A stretch of 64,000 nucleotides of DNA from Pseudodesulfovibrio cashew. Lineage in GTDB: Bacteria > Desulfobacterota > Desulfovibrionia > Desulfovibrionales > Desulfovibrionaceae. Below are positions 47,400 to 55,798 of the stretch, one piece after another. The stretch covers positions 124,001 to 188,000 of the forward strand of contig NZ_CP046400.1 in the NCBI RefSeq assembly GCF_009762795.1. The letters are read 5' to 3'. The position numbers and the translations under genes were made by a program. Below the pieces are notes generated by a model. That model was not told where the DNA came from and ran no database searches. It worked only from the letters and a program-made list of their open reading frames with translations. The first letter of the stretch is position 1, and each line of letters starts with the position of its first letter.

Positions 47400-48293
47400 A
47401 TGAACGATGCCGCCTGGCGCATTCGGCGCATAGTCACTCTTCTCCTCGACCGGGGATACCTCGCTCCCGACCATGCCATGGCCGTGGCCAGCAAGCTGTT
47501 GGAAGTGGAGCCCCTGACCGACGGGTTCGCCCTGCTCGGGGCCGCCCTGACACGTCAGGCCGCCACTCTCGCGCCCTTTGACCGGGAAAAGCTCCGGCTG
47601 GCCAAGGAGGTGGACAGCCGCATCCCCCATCCATTCTTCTCCGGCTGGGTGGAGGTGGCCCTCCGCCTCACGGACAAGGAGCCCATCCCCGCACGGCTGA
47701 CCATGCCCGACAGGCAGCGCGCCTCTGCCGGAGCCTTTCTGGAATACATGCACAACCAGCCCTCCAACCTGCACCGCTTCCACGCCCTGCTCCACCTGCG
47801 CCAGGCAGGAGAGAGCGAGGCTTTCGAACAGGGTGTGCAGATCATCACATCCTCCCACTCGGGCCTGCTGGCCGGGCCTATCATGGCCTGGGGAGCCTAC
47901 CTGGCTGGCAAGCCGCTGCTGGCCGAGATGCTGCTGGACGAAGGGGTCATCTGCTTCCTGACCCACAACCTGCGGGCTCAGATGGCCTTTGAAAAGGGGG
48001 AACGCGGCGAGGCGGCGGCCCAGTTACACACCTCCCTCGAACTGGAGCCACTCCAACCGGTGCTCATCGAAATGCTGGCCGCCATCAAGGGCGGAGCGCA
48101 GCGCTCCCACGAGCTGGAAATGGCCCACAATCGCATCGGGCAGAAGGCGGCGTTGTCGGACCTGGCAGAGATGGAGTCCACGGGCGTGGAGACCCAGGCC
48201 CTGCGTTTCTCGCAGACCCTGGACGCCGTGCTCCCGACCCTGCCTGCCGGCCCCCGCGACTTCTGGGAACGCGCCAAGTCCGTCCTCGCCTGA
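47400..48293 (+). CDS. Helical-repeat protein of unknown function
   Basis: 297 residues, no signal peptide or membrane segment. It consists of amphipathic helices, some resembling TPR pairs (LHTSLELEPLQPVLIEMLAAI, ALLHLRQAGESEAFEQGVQ). I do not recognise the family. It stands between two terminators (47331 and 48331) and is therefore a one-gene transcript. Codon use is like that of its neighbours, supporting it as a real gene. Confidence 0.75.
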   Translation: MNDAAWRIRRIVTLLLDRGYLAPDHAMAVASKLLEVEPLTDGFALLGAALTRQAATLAPFDREKLRLAKEVDSRIPHPFFSGWVEVALRLTDKEPIPARLTMPDRQRASAGAFLEYMHNQPSNLHRFHALLHLRQAGESEAFEQGVQIITSSHSGLLAGPIMAWGAYLAGKPLLAEMLLDEGVICFLTHNLRAQMAFEKGERGEAAAQLHTSLELEPLQPVLIEMLAAIKGGAQRSHELEMAHNRIGQKAALSDLAEMESTGVETQALRFSQTLDAVLPTLPAGPRDFWERAKSVLA

Positions 48294-48321
48294 GCCGGAC
48301 TCTCCGAATTTTCGTGCATTG

Positions 48322-48361
48322 AAAAAAAAAGCGGCCGGGATGACCCGGCCGCCAGTTTTTT
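48322..48361. terminator. Bidirectional terminator
   Basis: GCGGCCGGG (48331-48339) pairs with CCCGGCCGC (48344-48352), with nine A before and CAGTTTTTT after. It serves the convergent genes ending at 48293 and 48377. Confidence 0.92.
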
Positions 48362-48376
48362 GCTGTGTTCTCCGCC

Positions 48377-48925
48377 CTATTTGAAGGAGCGGGCAAAGAG
48401 TTCTTCGAGCGCCTGCTTGCCGTTGTCCTCGAGGAAGCGGGTGCCGGTGCCCGTGAAGTGCGTGGAGGTGATCACCGGAGCCTCGACAGAGGCCCACTCG
48501 CCGTGTTCCCACTTGAACCAGCCGTTCTTGACCTGGCCGAAGACGTAAAGGTCCTTGTTGCAAATCTTGGCGAATTCGGCACCCCAACCGGTGCCGCCCT
48601 TGACGGTTCCGTCCTCTTGAATGGAGCCGACGACAAAGATTTGATCACCTGACTCCACCTGATGCATGATGGTCTGAAGGACCTTGCGCATTTTCTCGGC
48701 GTTGGTGAACCGGCGGTTGAGCAACTTGGAGACGTAGGTCAGGCTGACGTCCTTGCGGACCAGTTCTTCGTTGGTAAGAACCCTGACGCCGCGGGTGCGC
48801 TCGATCTTGTGACCCTCGAAGGTGTAGTTGACCTCGCCGAGGCCGTAGTACTCGGCCAGCTTGCCGAACTGGTTCTCCGCGCCCTGGGCGCCGCCGCTGA
48901 ACAAGGTGTAGGACTCGTTGGACAT
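48377..48925 (-). CDS. Unknown protein with a SLOG/Rossmann-like GGAxGAE motif
   Basis: 182 residues from ATG 48925 (AAGGAG 6 nt upstream). The start TLFSGGAQGAENQFGKLAEYYGL resembles the GGAxGAD phosphate-binding turn of the SLOG (LOG/DprA/YspA-like) Rossmannoid superfamily. It continues with a basic helix (VSKLLNRRFTNAEKMRKVL), a second strand-turn-helix (DQIFVVGSIQEDGTVKGGTGWGAEFAKI) and DLYVFGQVKNGWFKW. That is consistent with a nucleotide- or nucleoside-binding fold. No toxin, nuclease or other partner is next to it. The superfamily call is tentative. Confidence 0.55.
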   Translation of the reverse strand: MSNESYTLFSGGAQGAENQFGKLAEYYGLGEVNYTFEGHKIERTRGVRVLTNEELVRKDVSLTYVSKLLNRRFTNAEKMRKVLQTIMHQVESGDQIFVVGSIQEDGTVKGGTGWGAEFAKICNKDLYVFGQVKNGWFKWEHGEWASVEAPVITSTHFTGTGTRFLEDNGKQALEELFARSFK

Positions 48926-49073
48926 GCTTTCTCCTTGAATGATGTATCGTGAAATTTGCCGTTCGCGGTGATCTGGTGCCTCAGTATGCACGTCCCCCGT
49001 GAGCGGAGCAATGCCATTGCAATACTTTTTCCCAAAAAACCAGCTTTTTCTCGTTATAAGTTTGCGCCCAGCT

Positions 49074-50684
49074 TCATTCCGCCGCCTTGCCAGGCTCCAG
49101 GTCCTCAAACAGGACCCGGTCCATGTGCGCGGCCATGGCCTCGAACTCGGCGGGCGAATATTTGGCCATGAGCTTGTACAGGTTGGCCGAGGCATTGGCG
49201 GACTCGGGCCGCCCGGCCTCGCTCATCCCACCGGAACGGCGCTTGTGCGGAATGGCCAGATGCCCGGTGTAGACAGCGTACCCTCCGCCCAGGACCATGC
49301 GCAGGTCCCGCTCAAGGTCGTCGTACTGGGTGGGGGAAAAACGCAGGTCGAACCCGCCGCCGGCCAGAAGCCGCTCTGCCCGAAACAGATGAACACACCC
49401 GGTCACTGACGCGCAGGGCCGGATGTAGTCGGCCTGGCCGAAGTCTCCGTCCTGCAGCATCAGGGTGGACATAAGCGTTTCCTTTCGCTCTTCGGCGTCA
49501 GGCGTCAGATTGTGTTCGCCACACTGCACCCGGGCCGGACCGGAGTGATCCACCACTTTGCAGCCCCAGACCACGGCGTCGGGATAGCGCTTTGCGGCCT
49601 CGCCCAACCGCCCCAGCCAGTCTCGGGGCAGAAAAATATCATCGTCGATGTAGGCGGCATACTCCGCCTCGCACACCTCGGGCAGGTTCATGAGCCAGTT
49701 CCGGGCGGCAGGCGCACCCGCATTTACCGGCAGGACAATGGTTTCCACCCGTTCCCGCCCGAAACGATCCGCGAACCGGGCGAGGACCTCGGGGGTGTGG
49801 TCGGTGGAACCGTTGTCCAGGACGCGCACCGCCACGCTCTCGCCCAGGTCGGACTCGTAAAGGGAGTCGAGGGTGGCCGCCAGGTCGTCCGCCTTGTTCC
49901 AACTGTAGGCCAGCACCATGATCCGGCCCTCCGGCATGGTAGTCCGTGAAGGGCCACCCAGCTTGAGGTCGCGCAGGCGCAGGCGCAGGGAGACATTCCA
50001 CGGGCGGTCCGCCGCGCACTTGGCGAGCAGGGCGCGCGCCCGGTCCTCGCTCCCGGAGCGGAACCAGGCCGAGGCTAGCCGCTCCTCGATCACAGGCAGG
50101 GGCAGGACATCCAGACACTGAATGTACATGGCGGCAGCGGCCACGGCGTCGCCCGACGCCAGCAACGCGTTGGCCCTCGCGTAGACGAAGAGCGGGACCA
50201 GCTCGTCCGGGGGCGCACTCCGGGTCAGGGCCGAAGCCAACACGCCCCAGTCCCCGGTGATGCGGGAAAATTCGTAAAGGTGATGCCACCAGAACAGGCT
50301 GTCCGGGGTTTCCGCAAGGCGTTTTCGCAGGAAGGCCAATTGCTCCTCCGGCGCGCCACCCATGGCGGTCCTGGCCTCGGGCGTGATCTCGGGACGCCAG
50401 TGAAGCAGCACGGCCCGCATGACCGGCAGCAGTTCGGCGGGCGACGGAGGCAGCTTTTCCGCGCTCCCGGCCAACGCCGAGACGCAATAGCCGTCGAAGG
50501 GATTTTCGCCCCAGGCCGCAAGGAGCATGTCCGCCGCCATGACCGAGGCGTCGTCTCCCGGACGGTGGCTGTGGCGCAGGGCCACTCCGGCCGAAGCGTG
50601 CAGATGGGGCCTTCCGGTGAAGCCGAGCAGCAGATGACGGCGGAGATCGTGCGGCAGGCTGGCGAGGTCGCAGGAGCGGAGCAT
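49074..50684 (-). CDS. Family 2 glycosyltransferase with N-terminal helical domain
   Basis: 536 residues from ATG 50684 (AGGTGG upstream; GTG 50693 also possible). Residues 1-245 are helical and TPR-like (FVYARANALLASGDAVAAAAMYIQCL). The GT-A domain starts at about 250: VLAYSWNKADDLAATLDSL, VRVLDNGSTDHTPEVL, VNAGAPAARNWLMNLP and the metal-binding AYIDDDIFLPRDWL. It probably adds sugars to a surface glycan or protein such as flagellin. It is transcribed divergently from a paralog that shares these motifs. Confidence 0.9.
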   Translation of the reverse strand: MLRSCDLASLPHDLRRHLLLGFTGRPHLHASAGVALRHSHRPGDDASVMAADMLLAAWGENPFDGYCVSALAGSAEKLPPSPAELLPVMRAVLLHWRPEITPEARTAMGGAPEEQLAFLRKRLAETPDSLFWWHHLYEFSRITGDWGVLASALTRSAPPDELVPLFVYARANALLASGDAVAAAAMYIQCLDVLPLPVIEERLASAWFRSGSEDRARALLAKCAADRPWNVSLRLRLRDLKLGGPSRTTMPEGRIMVLAYSWNKADDLAATLDSLYESDLGESVAVRVLDNGSTDHTPEVLARFADRFGRERVETIVLPVNAGAPAARNWLMNLPEVCEAEYAAYIDDDIFLPRDWLGRLGEAAKRYPDAVVWGCKVVDHSGPARVQCGEHNLTPDAEERKETLMSTLMLQDGDFGQADYIRPCASVTGCVHLFRAERLLAGGGFDLRFSPTQYDDLERDLRMVLGGGYAVYTGHLAIPHKRRSGGMSEAGRPESANASANLYKLMAKYSPAEFEAMAAHMDRVLFEDLEPGKAAE

Positions 50685-50766
50685 GTTCTCCACCTATGCG
50701 GCATGGGCGCGAAAGTCAACAAAGCCCACTTTCGGAGGTCCGTTTTTTCTGCTAGTAAAACCAGTC

Positions 50767-52467
50767 ATGGACCGCTTCGACTTTCCCCATACCCTGGCCC
50801 CGTGCCCCGGCATCCTGCCCGTATTCGAAGAACGCTTCAACGGATGGCAACTCGGCATGGGGCTGCCCGGAACCCTGACTGCCGTGCGCCGGGGTTTGCT
50901 CACCCTGGCCAAGGCCACCCCGGAATGCCGGAATGTGGCCACCAGTGCGGCCCTGTGGGCTTTCCAGGCCCACCCCCTGGCCCCGGACACCGCCTTCGGC
51001 GTGATGGAGACAGGCGCGGCCAAATCCTCGGTTCCGTCCCTGCACCGCATCGCCGCCAAGCTGGCCAAGCTGGACCGGCCCGACCCCGTGCACAAGGAAG
51101 ACGCCCGGGCCATGACCTCGCTTCATGACCTGCTGCGGCAGGAAAACCCGGCCCTGATCCTCCTGCAACTGAAGCAACTCCTGGAAGATGGGACCAAGAT
51201 CCTCGCCTGGCTCGACTACTGCTGGCAGGACCTGCTTTTTTACGGCAAGCCCGCCATCCCCAGGGCGGCTCTGGACACGATCCCGTGGGAGACCACCCTG
51301 CCGGAGCTCGGCCCGCGCATGGAGGCTGACTGGGCCTTTCACTGCCTGCCGCCCGAGGACGCCCTGCCCTACGTGGAGCGCCTTGATCCGAACCTTTGGG
51401 GACTGTGGCGGGCCTATGCCGCCGGGGAGCTGCTCCTGCGCATGGGTCGGACCGGCCAGGCCAAGGGCGTGTTCGCCAACCTGTGGAAGGCCATTCCCTG
51501 GCACGTCAACCTGACCCTCAAGCTGCACAGCCTCTTCCAGCCCGTATCTCTCGCCGACGAGACCCATGCCGAAGACGCCGCCGTGCTTCTCTATTCCTGG
51601 AACAAGGCGGACCTGCTGGAGCGGACCCTGGACAGCCTGGCCCAGAGCCGCATCGGCGGCGCCCGAATTTACGCTCTGGACAACGGCTCCACCGACCGTA
51701 CCCCCGAGGTGCTTGATCAGGCCCTGGAGAGATTCGGCGGGGAGCGGCTGCACGTGGAAACCCTGCCGGTCAACGTGGGCGCGCCCGCCGCGCGCAACTG
51801 GCTCCTTGCCCTGCCCGGCGTAAGAGAGTCCAAATGGGCCGCCTTCCTCGACGACGACGTGATCCTGCCCGAAGACTGGCTGCTCCATCTGCTCGGGGCA
51901 GCGGCCACACGGGAGGACGCAGGGGCTGTCGGCTGCCGGATCACCGCTGCCGCGCCGCCCTACGGATTGCAGTCCGCCGACTACAACCTCATCCCCGGCC
52001 CTCCGCCCGCCACCGAACCCGGACACCTGCCCAACCGGGTGCCGGTCTTCGACAACTGCGCCGGGACCACGGACGACGGGATGTTCACCTACACCCGCAC
52101 CTGCCTGTCCGTTTCGGGCTGCTGCCACCTGGTCAACCTGCGGGCCGTGGAAAAGGTCGGCGGCTTCGACCTGCGCTACACCCCGTCCCAGTTCGACGAC
52201 CTGGATCGCGACCTGCGCTCGGCCCTGGCCGGAATGCCCGCCCTGTACGCAGGCGGCCTGGCCGTTCGCCACATCCAGCACTCCAGCCTGGCCAAATCGC
52301 AGACGACAAAGCAAATCGGGCATGTCATGGGCAACAAGTTCAAGCTCGACACCAAGTATTCGGACGAAGAGCTCATCCGCCTGGGCGAGCAGAACAAGCG
52401 GCTCCTCTGGCAGGATCTCAGGGAGAAGCACGGGTTTCTGGTTGACCGTCTGGGGCTTGGGGCATAA
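50767..52467 (+). CDS. Family 2 glycosyltransferase, divergent paralog of the preceding gene
   Basis: 566 residues from ATG 50767; no strong SD. The N-terminal half is helical. The GT-A domain begins at about 270: LLYSWNKADLLERTLDSLAQS, ALDNGSTDRTPEVLDQAL, VNVGAPAARNWLLALPG and FLDDDVILPEDWLLHLL. Both proteins share FDLRY/RFSPxQxDDLxRDLR near the C-terminus, so they arose by duplication of the whole gene. The 82-bp gap between them must hold both promoters. Acceptor unknown. Confidence 0.9.
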   Translation: MDRFDFPHTLAPCPGILPVFEERFNGWQLGMGLPGTLTAVRRGLLTLAKATPECRNVATSAALWAFQAHPLAPDTAFGVMETGAAKSSVPSLHRIAAKLAKLDRPDPVHKEDARAMTSLHDLLRQENPALILLQLKQLLEDGTKILAWLDYCWQDLLFYGKPAIPRAALDTIPWETTLPELGPRMEADWAFHCLPPEDALPYVERLDPNLWGLWRAYAAGELLLRMGRTGQAKGVFANLWKAIPWHVNLTLKLHSLFQPVSLADETHAEDAAVLLYSWNKADLLERTLDSLAQSRIGGARIYALDNGSTDRTPEVLDQALERFGGERLHVETLPVNVGAPAARNWLLALPGVRESKWAAFLDDDVILPEDWLLHLLGAAATREDAGAVGCRITAAAPPYGLQSADYNLIPGPPPATEPGHLPNRVPVFDNCAGTTDDGMFTYTRTCLSVSGCCHLVNLRAVEKVGGFDLRYTPSQFDDLDRDLRSALAGMPALYAGGLAVRHIQHSSLAKSQTTKQIGHVMGNKFKLDTKYSDEELIRLGEQNKRLLWQDLREKHGFLVDRLGLGA

Positions 52468-52500
52468 TTTCCCCGGAACCCATCCCCTGCGAGGCTTTTC

Positions 52501-52824
52501 ATGGACGACGTACGCGTTTACGGCGATTTTCACCGCATCACTCCCGAGATCTACGAGCAGATCAAGGACGCCATCCCCTTTGACCAGGTCCAGTACGACG
52601 GCGACGTCCTGCGCGTGGACCACGAGGGGGTCTACCTGATGATAGACGACTTCCTCGAAACCATTCGCGACCTCCTGCCCGAGAACGGCTACGGCCACGT
52701 GGAGTACATCGACCACCTGGACTGGGAGGTGACCCGCTACACCATCACTCCCGGCAAGATCGAGGAGAAAAAGGTTAAGGTAGACAACGTGCTCGACGCC
52801 CACATGCGCGACCACGGCCTGTAG
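52501..52824 (+). CDS. Small acidic protein of unknown function
   Basis: 107 residues, 33 bp after the glycosyltransferase and probably co-transcribed. No signal peptide or membrane helix. Acidic, with alternating strands and helices (VRVYGDFHRITPEIYEQIKDAIPF, HEGVYLMIDDFLETIRDLLP, HVEYIDHLDWEVTRYTI). I do not recognise the family. Confidence 0.75.
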   Translation: MDDVRVYGDFHRITPEIYEQIKDAIPFDQVQYDGDVLRVDHEGVYLMIDDFLETIRDLLPENGYGHVEYIDHLDWEVTRYTITPGKIEEKKVKVDNVLDAHMRDHGL

Positions 52825-53228
52825 TATCGGGCGGCAGCCGATAAAGGCCCGATTGCGGCGTTGCTGCGAAAGGTTCAAACCCTCGCGTACAGGAAGTACG
52901 CTTCGGCCTTGAACCTTTCTCAACTGCCGTCCAAAATGAACTTTGCCTACATTCTACGCCGCCCGAGGGCGGCTTCATGCTCCCGTAATAGTTCGGTTGA
53001 CGCTGAAGCAATGCCACGCTCCGGCCTGCATGGCCGGCCTCGGCCACGGGCTCCAGGAATGCCACCCGCAACCATTTGACCTGATCCCAAAAAACACCCA
53101 CGCCGCAGGCGTACATGGGATTCTCAAGGCCCTCGGCCTTGAGCCGTCGGAGACGAAATCACCCGATACCGCCGCGAAGCGGCCTCCGACTTTGATTTCA
53201 CGACAACCCGATGCGGCTTCCAAACGAA
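52825..53228. repeat. Repeat-rich intergenic region with nested inverted repeats
   Basis: No credible gene. Perfect inverted repeats: TATCGG/CCGATA (52825-52842); AAAGGTTCAA (52869-52878) with TTGAACCTTT (52909-52918), which encloses GCGTAC/GTACGC (52885-52901); and a GCCGCCCGAGGGCGGC palindrome just downstream (about 52958-52973). The nesting and the coding-free sequence look like a dispersed palindromic element of the REP/BIME type. Copy number elsewhere cannot be judged here. The rest of the gap up to 53230 has further GC-rich short palindromes. Confidence 0.5.
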
Positions 53229-53230
53229 AA

Positions 53231-53270
53231 ACAGCCCCCCGCGCACATTCTGTGCACGGGGGGCTGTTTT
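53231..53270. terminator. Strong terminator, probably bidirectional
   Basis: A 16-bp stem with one mismatch (53231-53246 with 53252-53267), A-rich before and TTTT after. It lies 27 bp past the stop of the cold-shock gene. Confidence 0.88.
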
Positions 53271-53296
53271 CTCCCCATCCGTCATATGATGGCGGA

Positions 53297-53527
53297 TCAG
53301 AGAACCGAAATCGTGGGGACGTCCGATTTGAGGTGGACATTGACTGCCTTGGGGCCGATATCCTCGTCCGTAAGCTCGTAGGTGACCTTTTCCCCGGCCT
53401 CCAGGGTCTGGAAGCCGTCGCGGACTATCTCGGTGTAGTGGACGAACACGTCCATGCCGTCCTCACCGGTGATGAAACCGAACCCCTTCTGCTCGTTGAA
53501 CCAGCTCACTTCGCCTTCACGCCGCAC
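53297..53527 (-). CDS. Cold-shock domain protein
   Basis: 76 residues from GTG 53527, chosen because GGAGG lies 5 nt upstream; GTG 53533 is too close to that site. OB-fold with the RNA-binding motifs GFGFI (RNP1-like) and VFVHY (RNP2-like), the family's usual length. It binds single-stranded RNA or DNA as a CspA-type RNA chaperone. It follows the RRM gene on the same strand, but a terminator separates them. Confidence 0.95.
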   Translation of the reverse strand: MRREGEVSWFNEQKGFGFITGEDGMDVFVHYTEIVRDGFQTLEAGEKVTYELTDEDIGPKAVNVHLKSDVPTISVL

Positions 53528-53632
53528 TGCCACCTCCGATACCGATGCCGTTTGTCCACTGCAAGTCGACTCTACCCCGTGACGGCGTGCTTGGCAATCA
53601 CGCCCGGCATGAAACCTCTCCCGGCAAGGAAC

Positions 53633-53668
53633 AAAAAAACGCCCGCCTCTCCAAAGGAAACGCGGGCG
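53633..53668 (-). terminator. Terminator of the RRM gene
   Basis: CGCCCGC (53640-53646) pairs with GCGGGCG (53662-53668). On the minus strand seven T follow (53639-53633). Confidence 0.85.
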
Positions 53669-53698
53669 CGGTCGGTCCGGTACTCCGGCCGTTCGGAA

Positions 53699-53962
53699 CT
53701 ACCAGCGGGGGCGTTCCGGACGGGGACGAGCTTCGTTGACCTTGAGGTTACGGCCTCCGAAATCCTTGCCGTCCAGGGCTTCGATGGCGTCCAGAGCGCC
53801 ATTGTCGTCCATCTCCACGAAGCCGAAGCCGCGCGGGCGACCGGTCTCGCGGTCCTGGATCAGTTTGACGGAAGCGACTTCGCCGTAAGCGGCGAAAGCG
53901 GCGCGGACATCGTCCTCGGTGGCCGCCCAGGGCAGGTTGCCCACATAGATGTTCTTGGACAT
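53699..53962 (-). CDS. RRM-type RNA-binding protein
   Basis: 87 residues. A single RNA-recognition motif: RNP2 IYVGNL (residues 5-10) and RNP1 RGFGFVEM (about 44-51), with a short Arg/Pro tail (RPRPERPRW). It belongs to the small bacterial RRM proteins (cyanobacterial Rbp-like), often cold-induced. GGAGAG lies 8 nt before ATG 53962. A long leader with two hairpins precedes it. Confidence 0.95.
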   Translation of the reverse strand: MSKNIYVGNLPWAATEDDVRAAFAAYGEVASVKLIQDRETGRPRGFGFVEMDDNGALDAIEALDGKDFGGRNLKVNEARPRPERPRW

Positions 53963-53990
53963 GAAAAAAACTCTCCAAAAAAGTGTGAAA

Positions 53991-54058
53991 CCGGTGACGC
54001 CCGTACGTCACGGGGAAAAACTAAAGGAGCAACGTACAGGATGCGCACACTGCTCCTT
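53991..54058 (-). promoter_or_regulatory. Structured 5' leader of the RRM gene (tandem hairpins, terminator-like)
   Basis: Reading toward the gene, AAGGAGCA (54058-54051) pairs with TGCTCCTT (54031-54024) and is followed by TAGTTTTT, an intrinsic-terminator layout. Then GTGACG/CGTCAC (54011-53994) forms a second hairpin followed by a T-rich stretch that contains the ribosome binding site. This suggests attenuation or temperature-sensitive control. The rest of the 53963-54221 gap is AT-rich and without genes. Confidence 0.5.
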
Positions 54059-54221
54059 GGATACCTGTTCAGATCTCAACCAGCTTCGGCCAACATTCAG
54101 ACCGCGCCTCCACGGGTGCCACTGGTAATGAAACGCAACCATTCGTCAGGAATGAACTAAAGTCAAGACAATATTGAATTAAGCCTAAAAATATATTTCA
54201 TGTAAATTCAAAGAGATACGA

Positions 54222-55718
54222 TTATCCCATAATCTGAGAGGCTTCAAACTCTTCTCGAGAACCGCAAAAACGCTGTCTTCCGGCCTCCAATTCCATGACT
54301 CGATTGATCACCGGCAGCCGGTCGTCGGCGTGGTGGGTGACCATGACAACCGGGGTCCCATTTTCAGCCAACCCCTGTATCAGAGTGCGCATGACGGCGC
54401 GGGATGCCGAGTCCAGCCCGGTGAGCGGCTCGTCCAACAGAAGAAGGGCCGGGCCCGGGGCCATGGCCCTGGCCAGGAAGGCACGCCGCTGCTGGCCGTA
54501 GGACATGCGGCGAAGGGGCCTGTCCGCCAGTTCGCCCAGTCCCACGCGCTCCAGCCACTCGCGCGCGCCGAACAATTCCTCGCTGGTAGGCTCATCAAGC
54601 ATGCCCACGCTGCCCCGGTAGCCGGAAAGTACGGTCTCCAAGGCCGTGACCTCCCAGCCCAGTTCACGGGCGTATGACGCCTGAAGCGCCGGAGAGACTA
54701 CACCGATGTGCGGGCGGGCCTCGTCCATGGTCATGCCACCCAGCCGCTCCACGGTGCCGGTGCCGCGCTCACCGTCGGCATAAGGCGCAAGCTCGCTGGT
54801 GACCAGCTTGAGCAGGGTGGACTTCCCCGCACCGTTGCTCCCGAGCACCAACCAGTGCTCGCCGGGCAGGACGGTCCAGTCGACACCGTCCAGGATGCGC
54901 TTGCCGTCGATGACCACGGCCACGCCGCGCATGCGCAGCAGAAATTCCGGTTCCGCGCTCCGACGGGCCACGGGCAGATCGCAGGCCGCCACCTCCGGGG
55001 CTCTGTCGCCCAATCGCTCCAGGGCCACGCTCCGGTCCCCTTCCAGGGAGATCAGCCCGGCCTCCATGACCTCGGCGCACTCGATGCCGCGCGGCACGTC
55101 GCCGATGCGGTGGGCCGCGCAGACCACCGTGGTCCGTTCAAGGGCCGCCTCCAGCAAGGTCAGGACCTCGCCCCGGGAGACGGCATCCAGCCCCTCCATG
55201 CACTCGTCCAGAAGCAAAACGTCCGGGTTCGGAGCCAGGGCTCGGGCTATGAGCACCTTGCGCACCTGTCCGGTGGAGAGGGAGCCCATTCCGCTTCCGG
55301 CCAGGTCTTCGATGCCGAGCCTGGCGATAGTCTCGTCCGCCGCGGCCTCCTGCTCCGGAGTGGCCTGCCCGTACAAAAGCGGGGTGTCGTAGAATCCTGA
55401 GAGGACCACCGAACGTCCCGTGGCCCGGGCCGCATGCAGGGCGTAGAACTCCTGCATGTCCGGGGAGACCAGCCCGATGCGCTGACGGAGTCCGGCCGGG
55501 GAGCGCTGAGCCCCATCACCGAAATCATAGACCCGTTTCCCGCCCCTGTCCGGGGGCAGGTCGCCGCGCAGCAATTTGAGGAGCGTTGTCTTGCCGGAGC
55601 CGTTGGAGCCCACCACGGCCAGGTGGCGCCCCCGTTGCAGGGAGAGGGAGAGGGGCCCAGCCAGGCGGATGCCGGCGCGGGTGACCGAGGCATTGTCGAG
55701 GGAGATCAGTGAGTGCAT
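54222..55718 (-). CDS. ABC-type ATPase with two nucleotide-binding domains (ModF-like)
   Basis: 498 residues from ATG 55718. Two complete ABC domains. The first (about 1-230) has VVGSNGSGKTT and a signature region LSTGQVRKVLIARALAPNPDVLLLDE. The second (about 255-498) has VLGSNGAGKST, MSYGQQRRAFLARAMAPGPALLLLDE and the H-loop VMVTHHAD. No membrane domain. This is the layout of ModF, a molybdate-related ATPase of unclear role, or of stand-alone ABC-F-like proteins; the lack of the ABC-F linker favours ModF-like. No permease gene is next to it. Divergent from the DUF362 gene. Confidence 0.88.
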   Translation of the reverse strand: MHSLISLDNASVTRAGIRLAGPLSLSLQRGRHLAVVGSNGSGKTTLLKLLRGDLPPDRGGKRVYDFGDGAQRSPAGLRQRIGLVSPDMQEFYALHAARATGRSVVLSGFYDTPLLYGQATPEQEAAADETIARLGIEDLAGSGMGSLSTGQVRKVLIARALAPNPDVLLLDECMEGLDAVSRGEVLTLLEAALERTTVVCAAHRIGDVPRGIECAEVMEAGLISLEGDRSVALERLGDRAPEVAACDLPVARRSAEPEFLLRMRGVAVVIDGKRILDGVDWTVLPGEHWLVLGSNGAGKSTLLKLVTSELAPYADGERGTGTVERLGGMTMDEARPHIGVVSPALQASYARELGWEVTALETVLSGYRGSVGMLDEPTSEELFGAREWLERVGLGELADRPLRRMSYGQQRRAFLARAMAPGPALLLLDEPLTGLDSASRAVMRTLIQGLAENGTPVVMVTHHADDRLPVINRVMELEAGRQRFCGSREEFEASQIMG

Positions 55719-55798
55719 GGGCAATAGATGCCCCCTGCCCCGGCGAAAGGCAACCCTTTCGCCTTGAAGGAAAGCGCCATTGTGGCCTATCATGTGGC

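Noticed and set aside
50752-52923. Minus-strand open frame of 723 codons
   Set aside because: Antisense to the second glycosyltransferase, whose GT-A motifs are unambiguous.
52775-53116. Small minus-strand frame in the gap before the cold-shock gene
   Set aside because: It runs through the nested inverted repeats and into the preceding gene in antisense; it is most likely a translation of a repeat element.
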